Notes: generated by a model from the sequence alone, not told the origin. DNA of 64,000 bases from Billgrantia antri (GCF_019430905.1 NZ_JAHYCA010000005.1:62001-126000); one strand, 5' to 3'. Counted from the stretch's first letter, positions 34,698 to 44,471 are shown. Made by a program: numbers and translations.

Positions 34698-36749
34698 GTG
34701 ACCACGAACCGGCACACGCAAGACGCCAGCCAGTCTCCGGCGGGTGATGACAAACTGCGGGGCTTGCTGGCGAACCTCGACGAGGCGACCGCCCTGCTCG
34801 GCGAGGCGCGCGACTTCGCCAAGCCGGGCAAGATCTCCCGTGTGCTCGACACAGCGCGCCGCGTGCTGCTCCAGCCCAGCGGGGCCGCAGCCTTGGAGAG
34901 CCGTGCCAAGGCACTGGAGGAAGCAGGCGTGTTTCTCGGCTCGGACTGGGCAACGCCGCAGTACCTGCTGCCCAACCTTACTACCCACTCGCTGAAGAGC
35001 CCCGACGCCGCTACGGTGGTGATCGAGGCGCTAAGCGAGCTGCGCCTGCTGGCGGTGGCCAAGGGGGACTATCCGCACCCTCTGGTTTCTGCCGAGCAGG
35101 CCCACCACTACCTGACCCAGGTGATGGCGCTCAACCTGTGGCTGCTGTTCAGCGCGCCCAGTGAGGCAGAGCGGGAAACCCAGGGCCGAATGGCACAGAT
35201 TCCCCGCCACCTCTTTCAACACCTGGCCGCGCGTATCGGCTATGAGCATATCATCGACAAGCTCATCGAAGAGATCTGGCGCATCCTCCAGCAGCGCCCC
35301 ATTCAGGTAGACTCGGTCAAGCAGATGATCACCCAGATCGCCATCTGCCAGGCCGATCCCGATATCGACCTGGGCACCAGCGGCCAGGGGGCCGATCGCC
35401 TGGTGAGCTCTCTCTACGGACCGTCACAGGCCAGCCGGGAGGATCCGGGGCTCGAGGTCTACCGTGAACGACTCGCGAGCATGGACAATGCCGCCCTGCA
35501 GGGCGAGGCCACCGGCTTCGCCCGTGCCATGCACGACACCGGGCTGGTATCGCCCTACCACCCGGTGCTGCTGCGACATCTCATCGAGCATAACGATCAT
35601 CTGCTTGCCGAGGCGCTGGGCCTCTCCTCGACCGGGCGCGACTGCCTGATGTGCTACCGGGAGCTGGTGGTCGCCCTGATACGTGGCGCAGTGCACCCTG
35701 CCACGCCGCAAGCCGTCTATGGCCTTTCGCTGACACTGGAGCGCGGCATTCTCTATCAGCCTCCCGTGGCACCCGCACTGTGGCGACAACTGGGGCTGAC
35801 GCTATCGGAGTGGTCCCAGGCACGGCTCAACCTGGCTCTGGGGGAGGCCGTCTCTCCTCGGGCTCGCCTGCTGGAAGGGGTTCTCTGCATGCTCGGCCTG
35901 CCACTGGGAGTAGGCCAGGGCAACAACCCGACCTGCCAGTCAGCAAGGGCGCTCTCGATGTGGGCCTACAATGACCCCGACTACCTGCTGCAGATGGTGG
36001 CCTGGGCAGCCCGCGACGATGAGATCGTCATGCACTTCGAAGGGCAGGCCATCTCCTCGATGGAGAGCCTAAGCGGCGTGGCCCAGAACCTGCCCATGGA
36101 TCTCGACCCGGTTTCCCTGATCGTGGTGCCGCATCTCGACCGTATCTATGCCGAGATGGGACGGCGCTGCGCCGATCGCGACGGCGATCCGCACCGCTGG
36201 GTCAATCCGGAATTCCACGGCTGGTGGTCGGGCCGGGGCTTTCGCATCAATGTCGACGTCGCCACCGGTCAGTTGCACGATCTGGATGCCTTCCTGCGCC
36301 ACTTCTACGCCAGCTACCACCCCTATTACAACGGCAACCAGCCGCTCATCCACCCGCAGCCGGCCGGTATCGCCGTGACCGACAGCGCAGCGCGGTTCAT
36401 CGGCTGGCACGCCATCACCGTCCTGCGAGTGTCGCTGGATCCGGCGGATGTGATGCGGGTCTACTTCTACAACCCGAATAATGACAGCGGCCAGGACTGG
36501 GGCGATGGCGTGCGCGTCAGTACCGCCGGCAACGGCGAGCGCTTCGGCGAGGCCTCGTTGCCCTTCGAGCAGTTCGCCTCGCGTCTCTACATCTTCCATT
36601 ACGATCCGCTGGAACGCGGCGAACTGGCCCAGATCCGCCAGGAGGAGCTCGACCGGGTGACGCAGTACATCCACCGAAGCTGGGGCGCCAATCGCATTCC
36701 CTCGGCGGATTTGCAGGCCGATGCCGGCCCGCGACCGCAGGATTACTGA
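34698..36749 (+). CDS. Large protein of unknown function paired with the ATP-grasp enzyme
   Basis: I cannot assign this 683-residue protein. It has no signal peptide or membrane helix. The first ~330 residues are mostly helical. A motif with a cysteine, GQGNNPTCQSARALSMWA (C413), is followed 33 residues later by MHFEGQ (H446), then by Trp- and His-rich stretches (NPEFHGWWSGRGF, HFYASYHPYYNGNQP). The Cys-then-His order and spacing recall transglutaminase-like or papain-fold proteins, but this is only a suggestion. GTG 34698 is the start, with AAGGAG 6 nt upstream. Its end overlaps the convergent AbrB-family gene by 7 bases. Confidence 0.8.
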   Translation: MTTNRHTQDASQSPAGDDKLRGLLANLDEATALLGEARDFAKPGKISRVLDTARRVLLQPSGAAALESRAKALEEAGVFLGSDWATPQYLLPNLTTHSLKSPDAATVVIEALSELRLLAVAKGDYPHPLVSAEQAHHYLTQVMALNLWLLFSAPSEAERETQGRMAQIPRHLFQHLAARIGYEHIIDKLIEEIWRILQQRPIQVDSVKQMITQIAICQADPDIDLGTSGQGADRLVSSLYGPSQASREDPGLEVYRERLASMDNAALQGEATGFARAMHDTGLVSPYHPVLLRHLIEHNDHLLAEALGLSSTGRDCLMCYRELVVALIRGAVHPATPQAVYGLSLTLERGILYQPPVAPALWRQLGLTLSEWSQARLNLALGEAVSPRARLLEGVLCMLGLPLGVGQGNNPTCQSARALSMWAYNDPDYLLQMVAWAARDDEIVMHFEGQAISSMESLSGVAQNLPMDLDPVSLIVVPHLDRIYAEMGRRCADRDGDPHRWVNPEFHGWWSGRGFRINVDVATGQLHDLDAFLRHFYASYHPYYNGNQPLIHPQPAGIAVTDSAARFIGWHAITVLRVSLDPADVMRVYFYNPNNDSGQDWGDGVRVSTAGNGERFGEASLPFEQFASRLYIFHYDPLERGELAQIRQEELDRVTQYIHRSWGANRIPSADLQADAGPRPQDY

Positions 36750-37774
36750 TCGAGGCGACTTGACAGCCAGCGTGCCCAGAACGGGGCGAACAACATGAGC
36801 GCCACCATACGCAGCAGATGGTGAAAGGCCACGAACACCGGGTCGAGGTCCAGCGCCACGGCCAAGATCGCCATTTCGCCGATTCCGCCGGGCGCCAGCG
36901 CCAGCAGGGCCACGTCACGCGGCACGTCGACCCAGCGGTGAATCAGCTCAGCAAAGCCGGCCAGCACCGCCAGCGCCACCAGGGTCGCAACGAAGGCTTC
37001 GAACAGGTAGCGCCCCAGACGCGCCGAGGAGAGCCCGCGAAAGCGTGATCCGATGGCACAGCCCAGCACCCACAGCATCAGGTTCATGCCCACATCCGGC
37101 AGGCTGAGGCTGGCGATGTCGAGGCCGGAGAGCACCCCCGCGAAGAGCAGCGGCGTCAGCAGCGTCGGCGTGGGCAACCGCAGCCAGCGCCCCACTGGGA
37201 AAAGCAGCGGTAATGCCAACAGCATCCAGGAGGAAGTAAGCTCGCCGTCCACGGCAGCAGCCACCTCGGCACCGCTGGCGCCCTCGTAGAACCAGAACAG
37301 CGGCGGCAAGATCAGTACCACCAGCACCACTCGCAGCGACTGAGCGATGGCAATGCGCCGCGGGTCGCCGCCGCACGTCTCGCCCATCAGAATCATCGCC
37401 GTCATGGCGCCGGGTGCCGACGCGAACCAGGCGCTCACCGAATCGAAGCCGCAACGCCGGTACCAAGCCGCTGCCGCCGCCGTCGAGGCGGCCACCCCGA
37501 GCAGCAGCAACGCGGCTGAGAGCGGCCAGTCCAATACGCGTTCAGCCAGCTGCGGCGTCACCTGGCTTCCCAACACCAGGCCGAGCACGCCGAGGAAGAC
37601 CTCTCGCAACGGCTCGGGAATGCGCACGTCGACGCCTCGGGCGGACACTACCAAATTTGCCGTCAGCGGCCCCAGCATCCAGGCCAGCGGCATGCCAATG
37701 AGCTGGAACACAAGCCCACCCACTACCCCGATCGCCAGCGACTTGGCCAGCGCCGTTCTTTCGCTACGGTCCAC
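36743..37774 (-). CDS. AbrB-family membrane protein (putative regulator/transporter)
   Basis: A 343-residue polytopic membrane protein with about ten helices in two similar halves, each with a Gly-rich stretch (GMPLAWMLGPLTANL; APGGIGEMAILAVALDLDP). This matches the AbrB/'putative ammonia monooxygenase' family of unproven transport function, unrelated to the Bacillus AbrB transcription factor. GTG 37774 is the chosen start because AGGGAG lies 5 nt upstream; the longer frame to 37855 runs into the tlyA start region. It is divergent from tlyA. Confidence 0.85.
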   Translation of the reverse strand: MDRSERTALAKSLAIGVVGGLVFQLIGMPLAWMLGPLTANLVVSARGVDVRIPEPLREVFLGVLGLVLGSQVTPQLAERVLDWPLSAALLLLGVAASTAAAAAWYRRCGFDSVSAWFASAPGAMTAMILMGETCGGDPRRIAIAQSLRVVLVVLILPPLFWFYEGASGAEVAAAVDGELTSSWMLLALPLLFPVGRWLRLPTPTLLTPLLFAGVLSGLDIASLSLPDVGMNLMLWVLGCAIGSRFRGLSSARLGRYLFEAFVATLVALAVLAGFAELIHRWVDVPRDVALLALAPGGIGEMAILAVALDLDPVFVAFHHLLRMVALMLFAPFWARWLSSRLDQ

Positions 37775-37853
37775 TCGGCTCCCTTCTGTTAACCGGCTAA
37801 CGAAATCAGTATGCCATAATGCACGCCTTGTTTTTGGCCGCCGGAGACATGCC

Positions 37854-38618
37854 ATGCCCCGCCTCGATCAACTGCTCGTTCACCAAGGCCTGGTCCGTTC
37901 GCGCACGCGGGCACAGCGGCTCATCCGCCATGGTCGGGTGAGCCTGGCGGAGACCGGGCGGGTGCTGCGCAAGCCGGGCGAGAAGCTGCCCGAGGAGACA
38001 CATCTAGTAGTTTCCGAGGATGCCGAGGAGCGCTATGTCTCACGCGCGGGCTTGAAATTGGAGGCACTGATCGAAGCCCTGGGAATGACGCTCGAAGGCA
38101 GGCTGGTACTCGACGTGGGCCAGTCCACCGGCGGTTTCACCGATTGCGCCCTGGCCTACGGTGCACGCCATGTGATAGGCATCGAAGTGGGCCATGACCA
38201 GTTGGACACCGACCTGCGCGCCGATCCTCGCGTGACCTGCCTGGAAGGGATCAACGCCCGCGCCATGGCCAGCGACCCCCGCCTGCGCGAGGCGCTCACT
38301 GGCCTCGGCGTCACGGCCCCCGATCTGGCGGTGATGGATGTCTCCTTCATCTCCCAGAGACTGATCCTGCCGCAGCTTGCCGCCCTGCTGCGTCCGGGCG
38401 GCGAGCTGCTGAGCCTGGTCAAACCTCAGTTCGAGGTCGGGCCGGGTGGCGTCAATGCACGCGGCATCGTCACCGACCCCCGGCGCTTCGACGATGTGGA
38501 AACCGCGATCCGCGCCTGCTGTGCCGAGCAGAACTTGGCGATACGGCATTGGCAGGAAAGCCCGATCACCGGCGGCGACGGTAACCGCGAATTCCTGCTC
38601 CAAGCGGTGAAGGGCTGA
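37854..38618 (+). CDS. tlyA: TlyA-family rRNA 2'-O-methyltransferase
   Basis: A 254-residue protein with an N-terminal S4 RNA-binding domain (1-60; LDQLLVHQGLVRSRTRAQRLI) and a Rossmann methyltransferase domain. K68 (SRAGLKLE) begins the catalytic tetrad, LDVGQSTGGFTDCAL (86-100) binds SAM, and DVSFISQRLILP follows. In mycobacteria TlyA methylates 16S and 23S rRNA cytidines and so confers capreomycin sensitivity; it was first named as a haemolysin. ATG 37854 has a GGAG site. It is convergent with the channel gene, 5 bases apart. Confidence 0.95.
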   Translation: MPRLDQLLVHQGLVRSRTRAQRLIRHGRVSLAETGRVLRKPGEKLPEETHLVVSEDAEERYVSRAGLKLEALIEALGMTLEGRLVLDVGQSTGGFTDCALAYGARHVIGIEVGHDQLDTDLRADPRVTCLEGINARAMASDPRLREALTGLGVTAPDLAVMDVSFISQRLILPQLAALLRPGGELLSLVKPQFEVGPGGVNARGIVTDPRRFDDVETAIRACCAEQNLAIRHWQESPITGGDGNREFLLQAVKG

Positions 38619-38623
38619 CAGCC

Positions 38624-41600
38624 TCAGCGACCGCCGTCGTCTCCTCCTCCATCAATCTCGATATCCCCCGGGTCTCCGCTCGCCCCGGGGGGCGGGAATG
38701 ATTCCCGGCCACCGTCGGCAGGCCTCACTGTCTGCACCTTCTTCTGCATCTCGCCATCGGCGCGATGCAGCCAGACATCGAGCTGGTTGAAGGCGATATC
38801 GATGCCGTATTCGTCAAACAGCTCGCCGACTCGACTGTTGATCTCGTCGGTGGCGAACAGACGGTCGCCGAGCGAATTGACGAAAACACGCAGCTCGAAG
38901 GTCAGCGTGCTCTCGCCGTAGTTCATGAAGAACACTTGCGGCTCGGGGTCACCCAGCACCCGTGGGTTCTCGTCGGCGACCTGACGCAGCAGTCGGTGCA
39001 CCAGGCGCTGGTCCGAACCGTAGGCAACACCGAAGGAGAGGACGACCCGGGTGATGGTGTCCGACAACGACCAGTTGATCAGCTGATCGGTGACGAAGGT
39101 CTTGTTGGGGATGATGATCTCCTTGCGGTCGAAGTCGGTCACCGTAGTGGCGCGTATGCGAATGCGGCTCACCGTGCCGGTGAGGTTGCCCAGGGTAATG
39201 GTGTCGCCGATGCGCACCGGCCGTTCGAACAGGATGATCAGGCCCGAGACGAAGTTGGCGAAGATCTCCTGCAGACCGAAGCCCAGACCAACACCCAGCG
39301 CCGCCACCAGCCACTGCAACTGGCTCCATGCCACCCCCAGAGTGGCCAACGCCGCGACCAGCCCGGTACCGATGATTGTGTAGGAGAGCAGTGTCGAAAT
39401 GGCGTAGGCGCTGCCCTGCTTGAGCTCCAGCCGCGACAGCACCATCACCTCGAGCAGCCCCGGCAGGTTGCGCGCCATCACCAGTGTCAGCACGACGATC
39501 AGAGCCGCGGTGAAGATATCGGCGACCGATAGCGCATTGGTGACGAGCTCCGAGCCGGCCCCTTCGCCGGCTTCCCAGATCGCGATGTCGTTCAGATAGC
39601 CCAGTACCGTGAGCAGGTCGGTCCACACCAGGTAAAATAGCAAGGCAAAGCCGATCAGCAGCAGCAGCTTGGAGAGACGCAGTGACTGCTGGTTGATCTG
39701 TTCCATGTCCAGCGGCGGCTCTTCGACGACTTCGAGACCGCCCTCGGCGCCCTCTTGGGCCTGGGTACGCCGCCGCATCAACGCACGGCGAAAGGCCAAT
39801 CGGCGTGCCGCCACCGCCAGGCCACGTACCACCGACGCCTCGACCAGGATCCACATCGCCAAGAGATAAAGCGTGATGACGAAGCGGCCGACCAGGCTCA
39901 GGGCGGTATATTCGAAGCCGGATACGATCAGCCCCACCAGCACCAGCGGTACGGCAGCCATCAGCAAGCCCAATATCAGGCGGAACAGCTTGACGCCGAA
40001 GAAGGGCGTATGCGCCAGGATCAACCGAGCCAGCAGAACGCTCATCGCAAGCAGCCCGGTCAGCAGCAGCGTCAGCGCAATGGGCCGCGTGGTCAGGCTG
40101 ATTTCGCCATCGCGAGCCAGTGCTGAAATCAGCAGTACGGGTACCAGGGCCACGCCGAGCCAGCCGAGCAGCCAGCGTAGCCGCGAGACGTAGCCCGACG
40201 GCCAGTAGAAATGCTTGGTGGCCACCCCGTCGCGCACCAGAAGACGCCGCGACCAGGCCAGGAAGGCCCAGGCCAGGGCCAGATGCAGGAAAGCCTGCCC
40301 AAGGCCCGAGGCGATCCCCGACTCAATGGCATCGAGCGAGACCCCGACGCCCGCCAGAGTCAGCGGCCCCGGCAAGGCCAGCAAGGCGTTGAGCGCAACC
40401 GCGAGCGGCGTGTGCGCCTGGGAGTCACTGCGCAGCCTGCCGATCTGCTCATGCAGCACGGTCAGCCGACGCTGTACGCGGCGCCGTAGTCCCAGCAGCA
40501 CGACCGCCAGCAGCACGAAGGGCGCCCCGGCCAGGGCCTCTCCCCCTGGCAAACGCCAGTGCACCGGCAATACCTCCCGCCACTCGCCCTGTTGCCATTC
40601 GGACGTCAGGTTGGCGGGCAGTTGGCGAAACCAGGCCAGATCCAGCGGACGGGTATTGGCAATCCAGAACAGCTGCTCGTCGATGGTCGTACGTAGCTCG
40701 CGCGACGTGTCCAGCAGTTGCTGCTGGTTGAGCTGCAGCTCGATCGCCGCACTCAACAGGCCGCCATAGGTCTGCTCGAGCTGATCGACGAGCTGGCGAC
40801 GCGAGTGATAGAGCCCCTGCAACGACTCCACCAGCGCTTCGCTGACTTCGACGCCGGCCTCTTCGAGACGTTGGTTGGCCAAGCGCTCGCTCTGGCGCAG
40901 GGAGTCGCGCTGGCGCACCAGGTCGAACTGACGCAGACGCAGATCGGCGATCTCGTCCTGCAGGTTACGCCTTGCATCGACCTGAGGCAGCGAGCGGCGC
41001 TGCTCACGCAGGATACGCGAGAGCAACAAGCTGCCGCGTATCGCCTCGATCTGCTCGTTGAGGCTACGCTCGAGCTGGCGAACGTGATCGAGCTGGCTGC
41101 GAATCGCCAGGCTCTCGCGCACCAGGCCATTGTGGCGATCGTTGGCCCGCAGCAGTTCGAGGCTCAGCTCGCGATTGACCTGCTGGGCGCGTTCGAGCAC
41201 CGGATGGCCCGCCTCGAGCAGCGGGTCGTCTCTGGCGGCATCGGCAATCGCCTGTTCCGTAGCGATGCGGCGCTTACGATCGATCACGCTCTGCAGCAGC
41301 GTCAGTTCGGCTTCCTGGCGTGCGATCTGCTGGGTCAACAGGTCGCGCCGCTGCTGCGCCAGTTCGCGCAGCCGCGTGTTGCTGCCCAGCTCGCGCTGGC
41401 GCAGGCGCAGCGTGCGCTCGGCCAGGCGCCGTTCGACCTCGAGCTGCCATAACTGGGGAGAATCGTCACTCGCCCCCTGCCCTTCCAGCGCGTCGAGCGA
41501 CCGGCGCGTCCGTTCGACGGTCTGCATCGCTTCGGCAATGGCCTGCTGGGCACGCTCCGGCAGGGTCTGGGCGGAAAGCAGGCGGGCGTTCACATCGGCC

Positions 41601-42052
41601 AGACGATCCTGTTGTTGCTGCAGCTCGAAGACCGCTTCCTGATGGCGATATTCCAGCTCATCCAGCGGTATATCGTCGAGCTCGGCGATGGTGCGATCGA
41701 GCGCCGCCTCCTCCTCCTCGAGAATTTCCCGCTCCAGGCGAAGCAGTTCAGCGGGGGCCTCCTCCAGCCGCTGTTCCAAGGCCTCGAGCTGCTCCTCTAT
41801 ACCCTGCAACTGCTCGAGGCTGCTGAGCGTGGCCTGCAGCGCGTCGATATCGCGCTGCTCGGCCTCGGTGGCGCTCGTGCCCTCCTCGGGTTGCAACTCC
41901 GCCAGGCGTTCTTCCACAGCGGCCCGCTCGGGCAGTGCATCCTCTGCCATCACCCGTCCGCAGACAAACAGCAGCAGGAGGCACCATACGATATAACGCC
42001 AGGGTGACCGGCCGGCCCGGCATCGATGCATGCAATAAGGCAATTCTTTCAC
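38624..42052 (-). CDS. MscK/MscM-type large mechanosensitive channel
   Basis: A 1142-residue inner-membrane osmotic safety valve. It has an N-terminal signal (~1-36), a ~450-residue periplasmic region dominated by coiled coils (Glu/Leu/Gln-rich), about eight extra helices, then the MscS core with LGFGLQEIFANFVSGLIILFE and the cytoplasmic beta domain starting RIGDTITLGNLTG. The C-terminus is Gly/Asp-rich. Architecture and length match E. coli MscK (1120) and YjeP/MscM (1107). The start is GTG 42052 (AGAGAG site) or ATG 42031. Such channels release solutes on osmotic downshock, which suits a halophile. Confidence 0.93.
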   Translation of the reverse strand: MKELPYCMHRCRAGRSPWRYIVWCLLLLFVCGRVMAEDALPERAAVEERLAELQPEEGTSATEAEQRDIDALQATLSSLEQLQGIEEQLEALEQRLEEAPAELLRLEREILEEEEAALDRTIAELDDIPLDELEYRHQEAVFELQQQQDRLADVNARLLSAQTLPERAQQAIAEAMQTVERTRRSLDALEGQGASDDSPQLWQLEVERRLAERTLRLRQRELGSNTRLRELAQQRRDLLTQQIARQEAELTLLQSVIDRKRRIATEQAIADAARDDPLLEAGHPVLERAQQVNRELSLELLRANDRHNGLVRESLAIRSQLDHVRQLERSLNEQIEAIRGSLLLSRILREQRRSLPQVDARRNLQDEIADLRLRQFDLVRQRDSLRQSERLANQRLEEAGVEVSEALVESLQGLYHSRRQLVDQLEQTYGGLLSAAIELQLNQQQLLDTSRELRTTIDEQLFWIANTRPLDLAWFRQLPANLTSEWQQGEWREVLPVHWRLPGGEALAGAPFVLLAVVLLGLRRRVQRRLTVLHEQIGRLRSDSQAHTPLAVALNALLALPGPLTLAGVGVSLDAIESGIASGLGQAFLHLALAWAFLAWSRRLLVRDGVATKHFYWPSGYVSRLRWLLGWLGVALVPVLLISALARDGEISLTTRPIALTLLLTGLLAMSVLLARLILAHTPFFGVKLFRLILGLLMAAVPLVLVGLIVSGFEYTALSLVGRFVITLYLLAMWILVEASVVRGLAVAARRLAFRRALMRRRTQAQEGAEGGLEVVEEPPLDMEQINQQSLRLSKLLLLIGFALLFYLVWTDLLTVLGYLNDIAIWEAGEGAGSELVTNALSVADIFTAALIVVLTLVMARNLPGLLEVMVLSRLELKQGSAYAISTLLSYTIIGTGLVAALATLGVAWSQLQWLVAALGVGLGFGLQEIFANFVSGLIILFERPVRIGDTITLGNLTGTVSRIRIRATTVTDFDRKEIIIPNKTFVTDQLINWSLSDTITRVVLSFGVAYGSDQRLVHRLLRQVADENPRVLGDPEPQVFFMNYGESTLTFELRVFVNSLGDRLFATDEINSRVGELFDEYGIDIAFNQLDVWLHRADGEMQKKVQTVRPADGGRESFPPPGASGDPGDIEIDGGGDDGGR

Positions 42053-42230
42053 TCTTACTCTCTTGATAGGGCTCCCGTGGGAGGGCTCATGCGCTCATGC
42101 CTGGAAGCGCTCTTCGCTTCCAGCCGATTCTCGGCCCGGAAGTCCCGCATGGCAATGGAAAGACCGTGGCCTCCCCGTATCGTTCACGATTCGCTTGCCT
42201 CTTGCCATGCGGTGTTTTGTGCCGATACGG

Positions 42231-42258
42231 TTGACTTGCGCCTCCGACATGGTAGAAA
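42231..42258 (+). promoter_or_regulatory. Putative pldA promoter
   Basis: TTGACT (42231-42236), a 16-nt spacer and TAGAAA (42253-42258). Transcription would begin near 42265, upstream of ATG 42294, which argues against the longer reading frame starting before the promoter. Confidence 0.5.
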
Positions 42259-42293
42259 CGGCGTTCATACACGCTTCCTTCGGTCCCGCTGCC

Positions 42294-43355
42294 ATGATGC
42301 TTCGTTGTTCGTCCCCCAAGGTTCTCGTTGCATTGCTGCTGATCGGGTCCGTCGGCAGCGCCATGGCCCAGGATGGCCAGCTCAGCGCTGAAGAACGCGC
42401 TGCAATCGAAGCACGCATCGAGACGCTCAGCCAGGAACTGGATACGCTGCGCCAGCAGTTGGCACAGGATCGGTTGCAATCCGGTGAACGGGGCCTCGGT
42501 CTTGGCGAGATCATCACCATCGCTTCGGAGCAGGAGCTCGAACCGGTGGAGGAACGTCGTCAACTCGAGCGAGAGTCGTCGCGCAACCCCTTCGCGATCA
42601 CCACCCACCGGCGCAATTACCTGCTGCCGCTGAATTATGATCGTCGCCCGAATGAAGCCGTCTTCGGTGACGTCGATCGCGACGGCACCCCCGACCGCGC
42701 CGAGGTCAAGTTCCAGTTCAGCGCCAAGTTCAACCTGGTCGAGCGACTCTTCGGCGACCACGGTGGCGATCTCTATTTCGCCTATACCCAGCGCAGCTGG
42801 TGGCAGGCCTACAATGCCGACTCCTCCTCGCCCTTCCGCGAGACCAATTACGAGCCGGAAGTCTTCGTCGACTTCGAGAACCGTTGGTCACTGCTCGGCT
42901 GGACCAACATCAACAACCGGGTGAGCTTCAATCACCAGTCCAACGGACGCTCCGGTGACATGTCGCGCAGCTGGAACCGCGTGATCCTGGAATCAACATT
43001 TCTCAACGACGACTGGTTGGTCAGCGTGGCCCCCCATTGGCGTGTCCCCGAGTCCGAGGGCGACGACGACAATCCCGATATCGAACGCTACATGGGCTAC
43101 GGTACCATCGGGGTGGCTCGGCGCTTCGGCGACAGCGAGCTCGGCGTGGAGTGGCACGGCAATCCCAGTGCCGGCAACATGGGCACGCGAGTGGATTACT
43201 CGTGGCCGCTGCACGGCAACATCCGAGGCCACGTGCAGTACTTCTACGGCTATGGCGACAGCATGATCGACTACGATCACCGCACCCAGCGCATCGGCAT
43301 CGGCTTCAGTCTCAACCCGATCTTCTCGGGCAATGGCGGTCTGTTCCCCGATTGA
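42294..43355 (+). CDS. pldA: Outer-membrane phospholipase A
   Basis: A 353-residue outer-membrane beta-barrel hydrolase that degrades phospholipids mislocalised to the outer leaflet when the membrane is damaged. The signal peptide is cut after A25 (SAMA). Helical residues ~30-95 precede the barrel. The active-site block NHQSNGRSGDMSRSWNRV holds H214, S216 and N228, in the exact arrangement of E. coli H142/S144/N156. Double ATGs at 42294 and 42297 lack a strong ribosome site. Together with mlaA at 3-4 kb, the window carries both known remedies for outer-leaflet phospholipid. Confidence 0.94.
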   Translation: MMLRCSSPKVLVALLLIGSVGSAMAQDGQLSAEERAAIEARIETLSQELDTLRQQLAQDRLQSGERGLGLGEIITIASEQELEPVEERRQLERESSRNPFAITTHRRNYLLPLNYDRRPNEAVFGDVDRDGTPDRAEVKFQFSAKFNLVERLFGDHGGDLYFAYTQRSWWQAYNADSSSPFRETNYEPEVFVDFENRWSLLGWTNINNRVSFNHQSNGRSGDMSRSWNRVILESTFLNDDWLVSVAPHWRVPESEGDDDNPDIERYMGYGTIGVARRFGDSELGVEWHGNPSAGNMGTRVDYSWPLHGNIRGHVQYFYGYGDSMIDYDHRTQRIGIGFSLNPIFSGNGGLFPD

Positions 43356-43445
43356 TCCCCGTCAGTGACGCAGCGAAGCGGCGTTGAAGTCGTAGTCGCT
43401 AATGCTATGCTGAGCCTGTGAACCCATCGTCAAAGGAAGACTCTC

Positions 43446-43778
43446 ATGGCCTCTCGCACTCCGCATGTCGACGAAACCACCCGTCAGTTGAAGGAAGACC
43501 TGCACCAGTTGAGCCATACCATCGAGGAACTGGTCAGTGCCACCGCCGACGATTCGCGCAGCAACGTCAAGGAGCTTCGGGCGCGCGCCGAGAAACGCCT
43601 GAAGGATACCCGCGAGCGTCTCGAAGCCCGCGGTGAAAGACTCTACGGGGAAGCCCGCGACAGCTTGCACCATCAGGCCGATGCCTGCGATCGCTATGTA
43701 CACGACAATCCCTGGACCAGTATCGGCATCGGCGCCGCGGTAGGCGTGGTCATCGGCATGCTCATCGGGCGTCGCTGA
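43446..43778 (+). CDS. yqjD: YqjD/ElaB-family ribosome-associated membrane protein
   Basis: A 110-residue DUF883 protein. Residues 1-85 form a long charged amphipathic helix (RARAEKRLKDTRERLEARGE) and the C-terminus is one membrane helix with a Gly-rich face (SIGIGAAVGVVIGMLIGRR). In E. coli such proteins anchor to the inner membrane and bind ribosomes in stationary phase. It is the first of three overlapping genes: its TGA shares bases with the next ATG (43776-43780). Confidence 0.9.
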   Translation: MASRTPHVDETTRQLKEDLHQLSHTIEELVSATADDSRSNVKELRARAEKRLKDTRERLEARGERLYGEARDSLHHQADACDRYVHDNPWTSIGIGAAVGVVIGMLIGRR

Positions 43779-44179
43779 TGGCGTCGAGTGAAGGACCGGT
43801 ACAGCGCCTGTTCGTCATCGGCAAGCGCCTGCTGGCAAGCCTGGTGGCCACCGGCGAGACACGCCTGCGTCTCGCCGTGCTGGAACTCGAGGAGGAGCGT
43901 GCCCGCCTCGTCACCCTGCTGTTGCTGCTGGGCCTGAGCCTGGTGCTGATCCTGCTGGGACTGGGCATGCTCACGCTGCTGGTGGTGGTGCTGTTCTGGG
44001 ACACCCACCGCCTGGCCGCCATTCTCCTGTGCGCCGCCGTGCTGCTGGCCGGTGGCGGCCTTTCCGCCGTCCTGGCCCTGCGCCAGGCCCGACGCCACAC
44101 CCTGTTGAAGGAAACCTTGACCCAGCTCGCCCTGGATCGACACCTGGTGGAGGAGCAACGCGATGCGCCGCGACAGTAA
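43778..44179 (+). CDS. yqjE: YqjE-like holin-superfamily membrane protein
   Basis: A 133-residue membrane protein with two hydrophobic hairpin helices (~45-75 and ~80-103) between basic ends, matching the YqjE/phage holin-superfamily III type. Its function is unknown; it almost always follows yqjD. It overlaps yqjD by one base and the next gene by 17. Confidence 0.87.
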   Translation: MASSEGPVQRLFVIGKRLLASLVATGETRLRLAVLELEEERARLVTLLLLLGLSLVLILLGLGMLTLLVVVLFWDTHRLAAILLCAAVLLAGGGLSAVLALRQARRHTLLKETLTQLALDRHLVEEQRDAPRQ

Positions 44180-44471
44180 CCGACACCAGGGACCGCCCCG
44201 TTCACAGCGCAAGGCCGAACTCGTCGCCATTATCGAACAGCAGCGCATCGACATTCTGGTCGCGGCGGAACGCTGGCAACGCACATCGGTATCCCTCGAT
44301 GCGGGCTGGCAACGCCTGAAACGCTACCGAGCACTGGCATACCTGGCCGGCGGTGCCCTGCTGGTCAGCGGTGCCCGTCATCCCGACTCGCTGATGCGCA
44401 TGATGAAGCGAGCCGCTGCCGGTGGCTTGCTGCTCAGCCGGGCGCGCCAGCTCCTCCGGCAGGTACGCTGA
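44163..44471 (+). CDS. YqjK-like small protein
   Basis: A 102-residue protein at the place where yqjK stands in enterobacteria. It starts with a basic helical region (SQRKAELVAIIEQQRIDI), has a weakly hydrophobic middle (ALAYLAGGALLVSGA) and an Arg-rich end. It overlaps yqjE by 17 bases and closes the operon. The YqjK assignment is by position and character more than by sequence. Confidence 0.75.
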   Translation: MRRDSNRHQGPPRSQRKAELVAIIEQQRIDILVAAERWQRTSVSLDAGWQRLKRYRALAYLAGGALLVSGARHPDSLMRMMKRAAAGGLLLSRARQLLRQVR

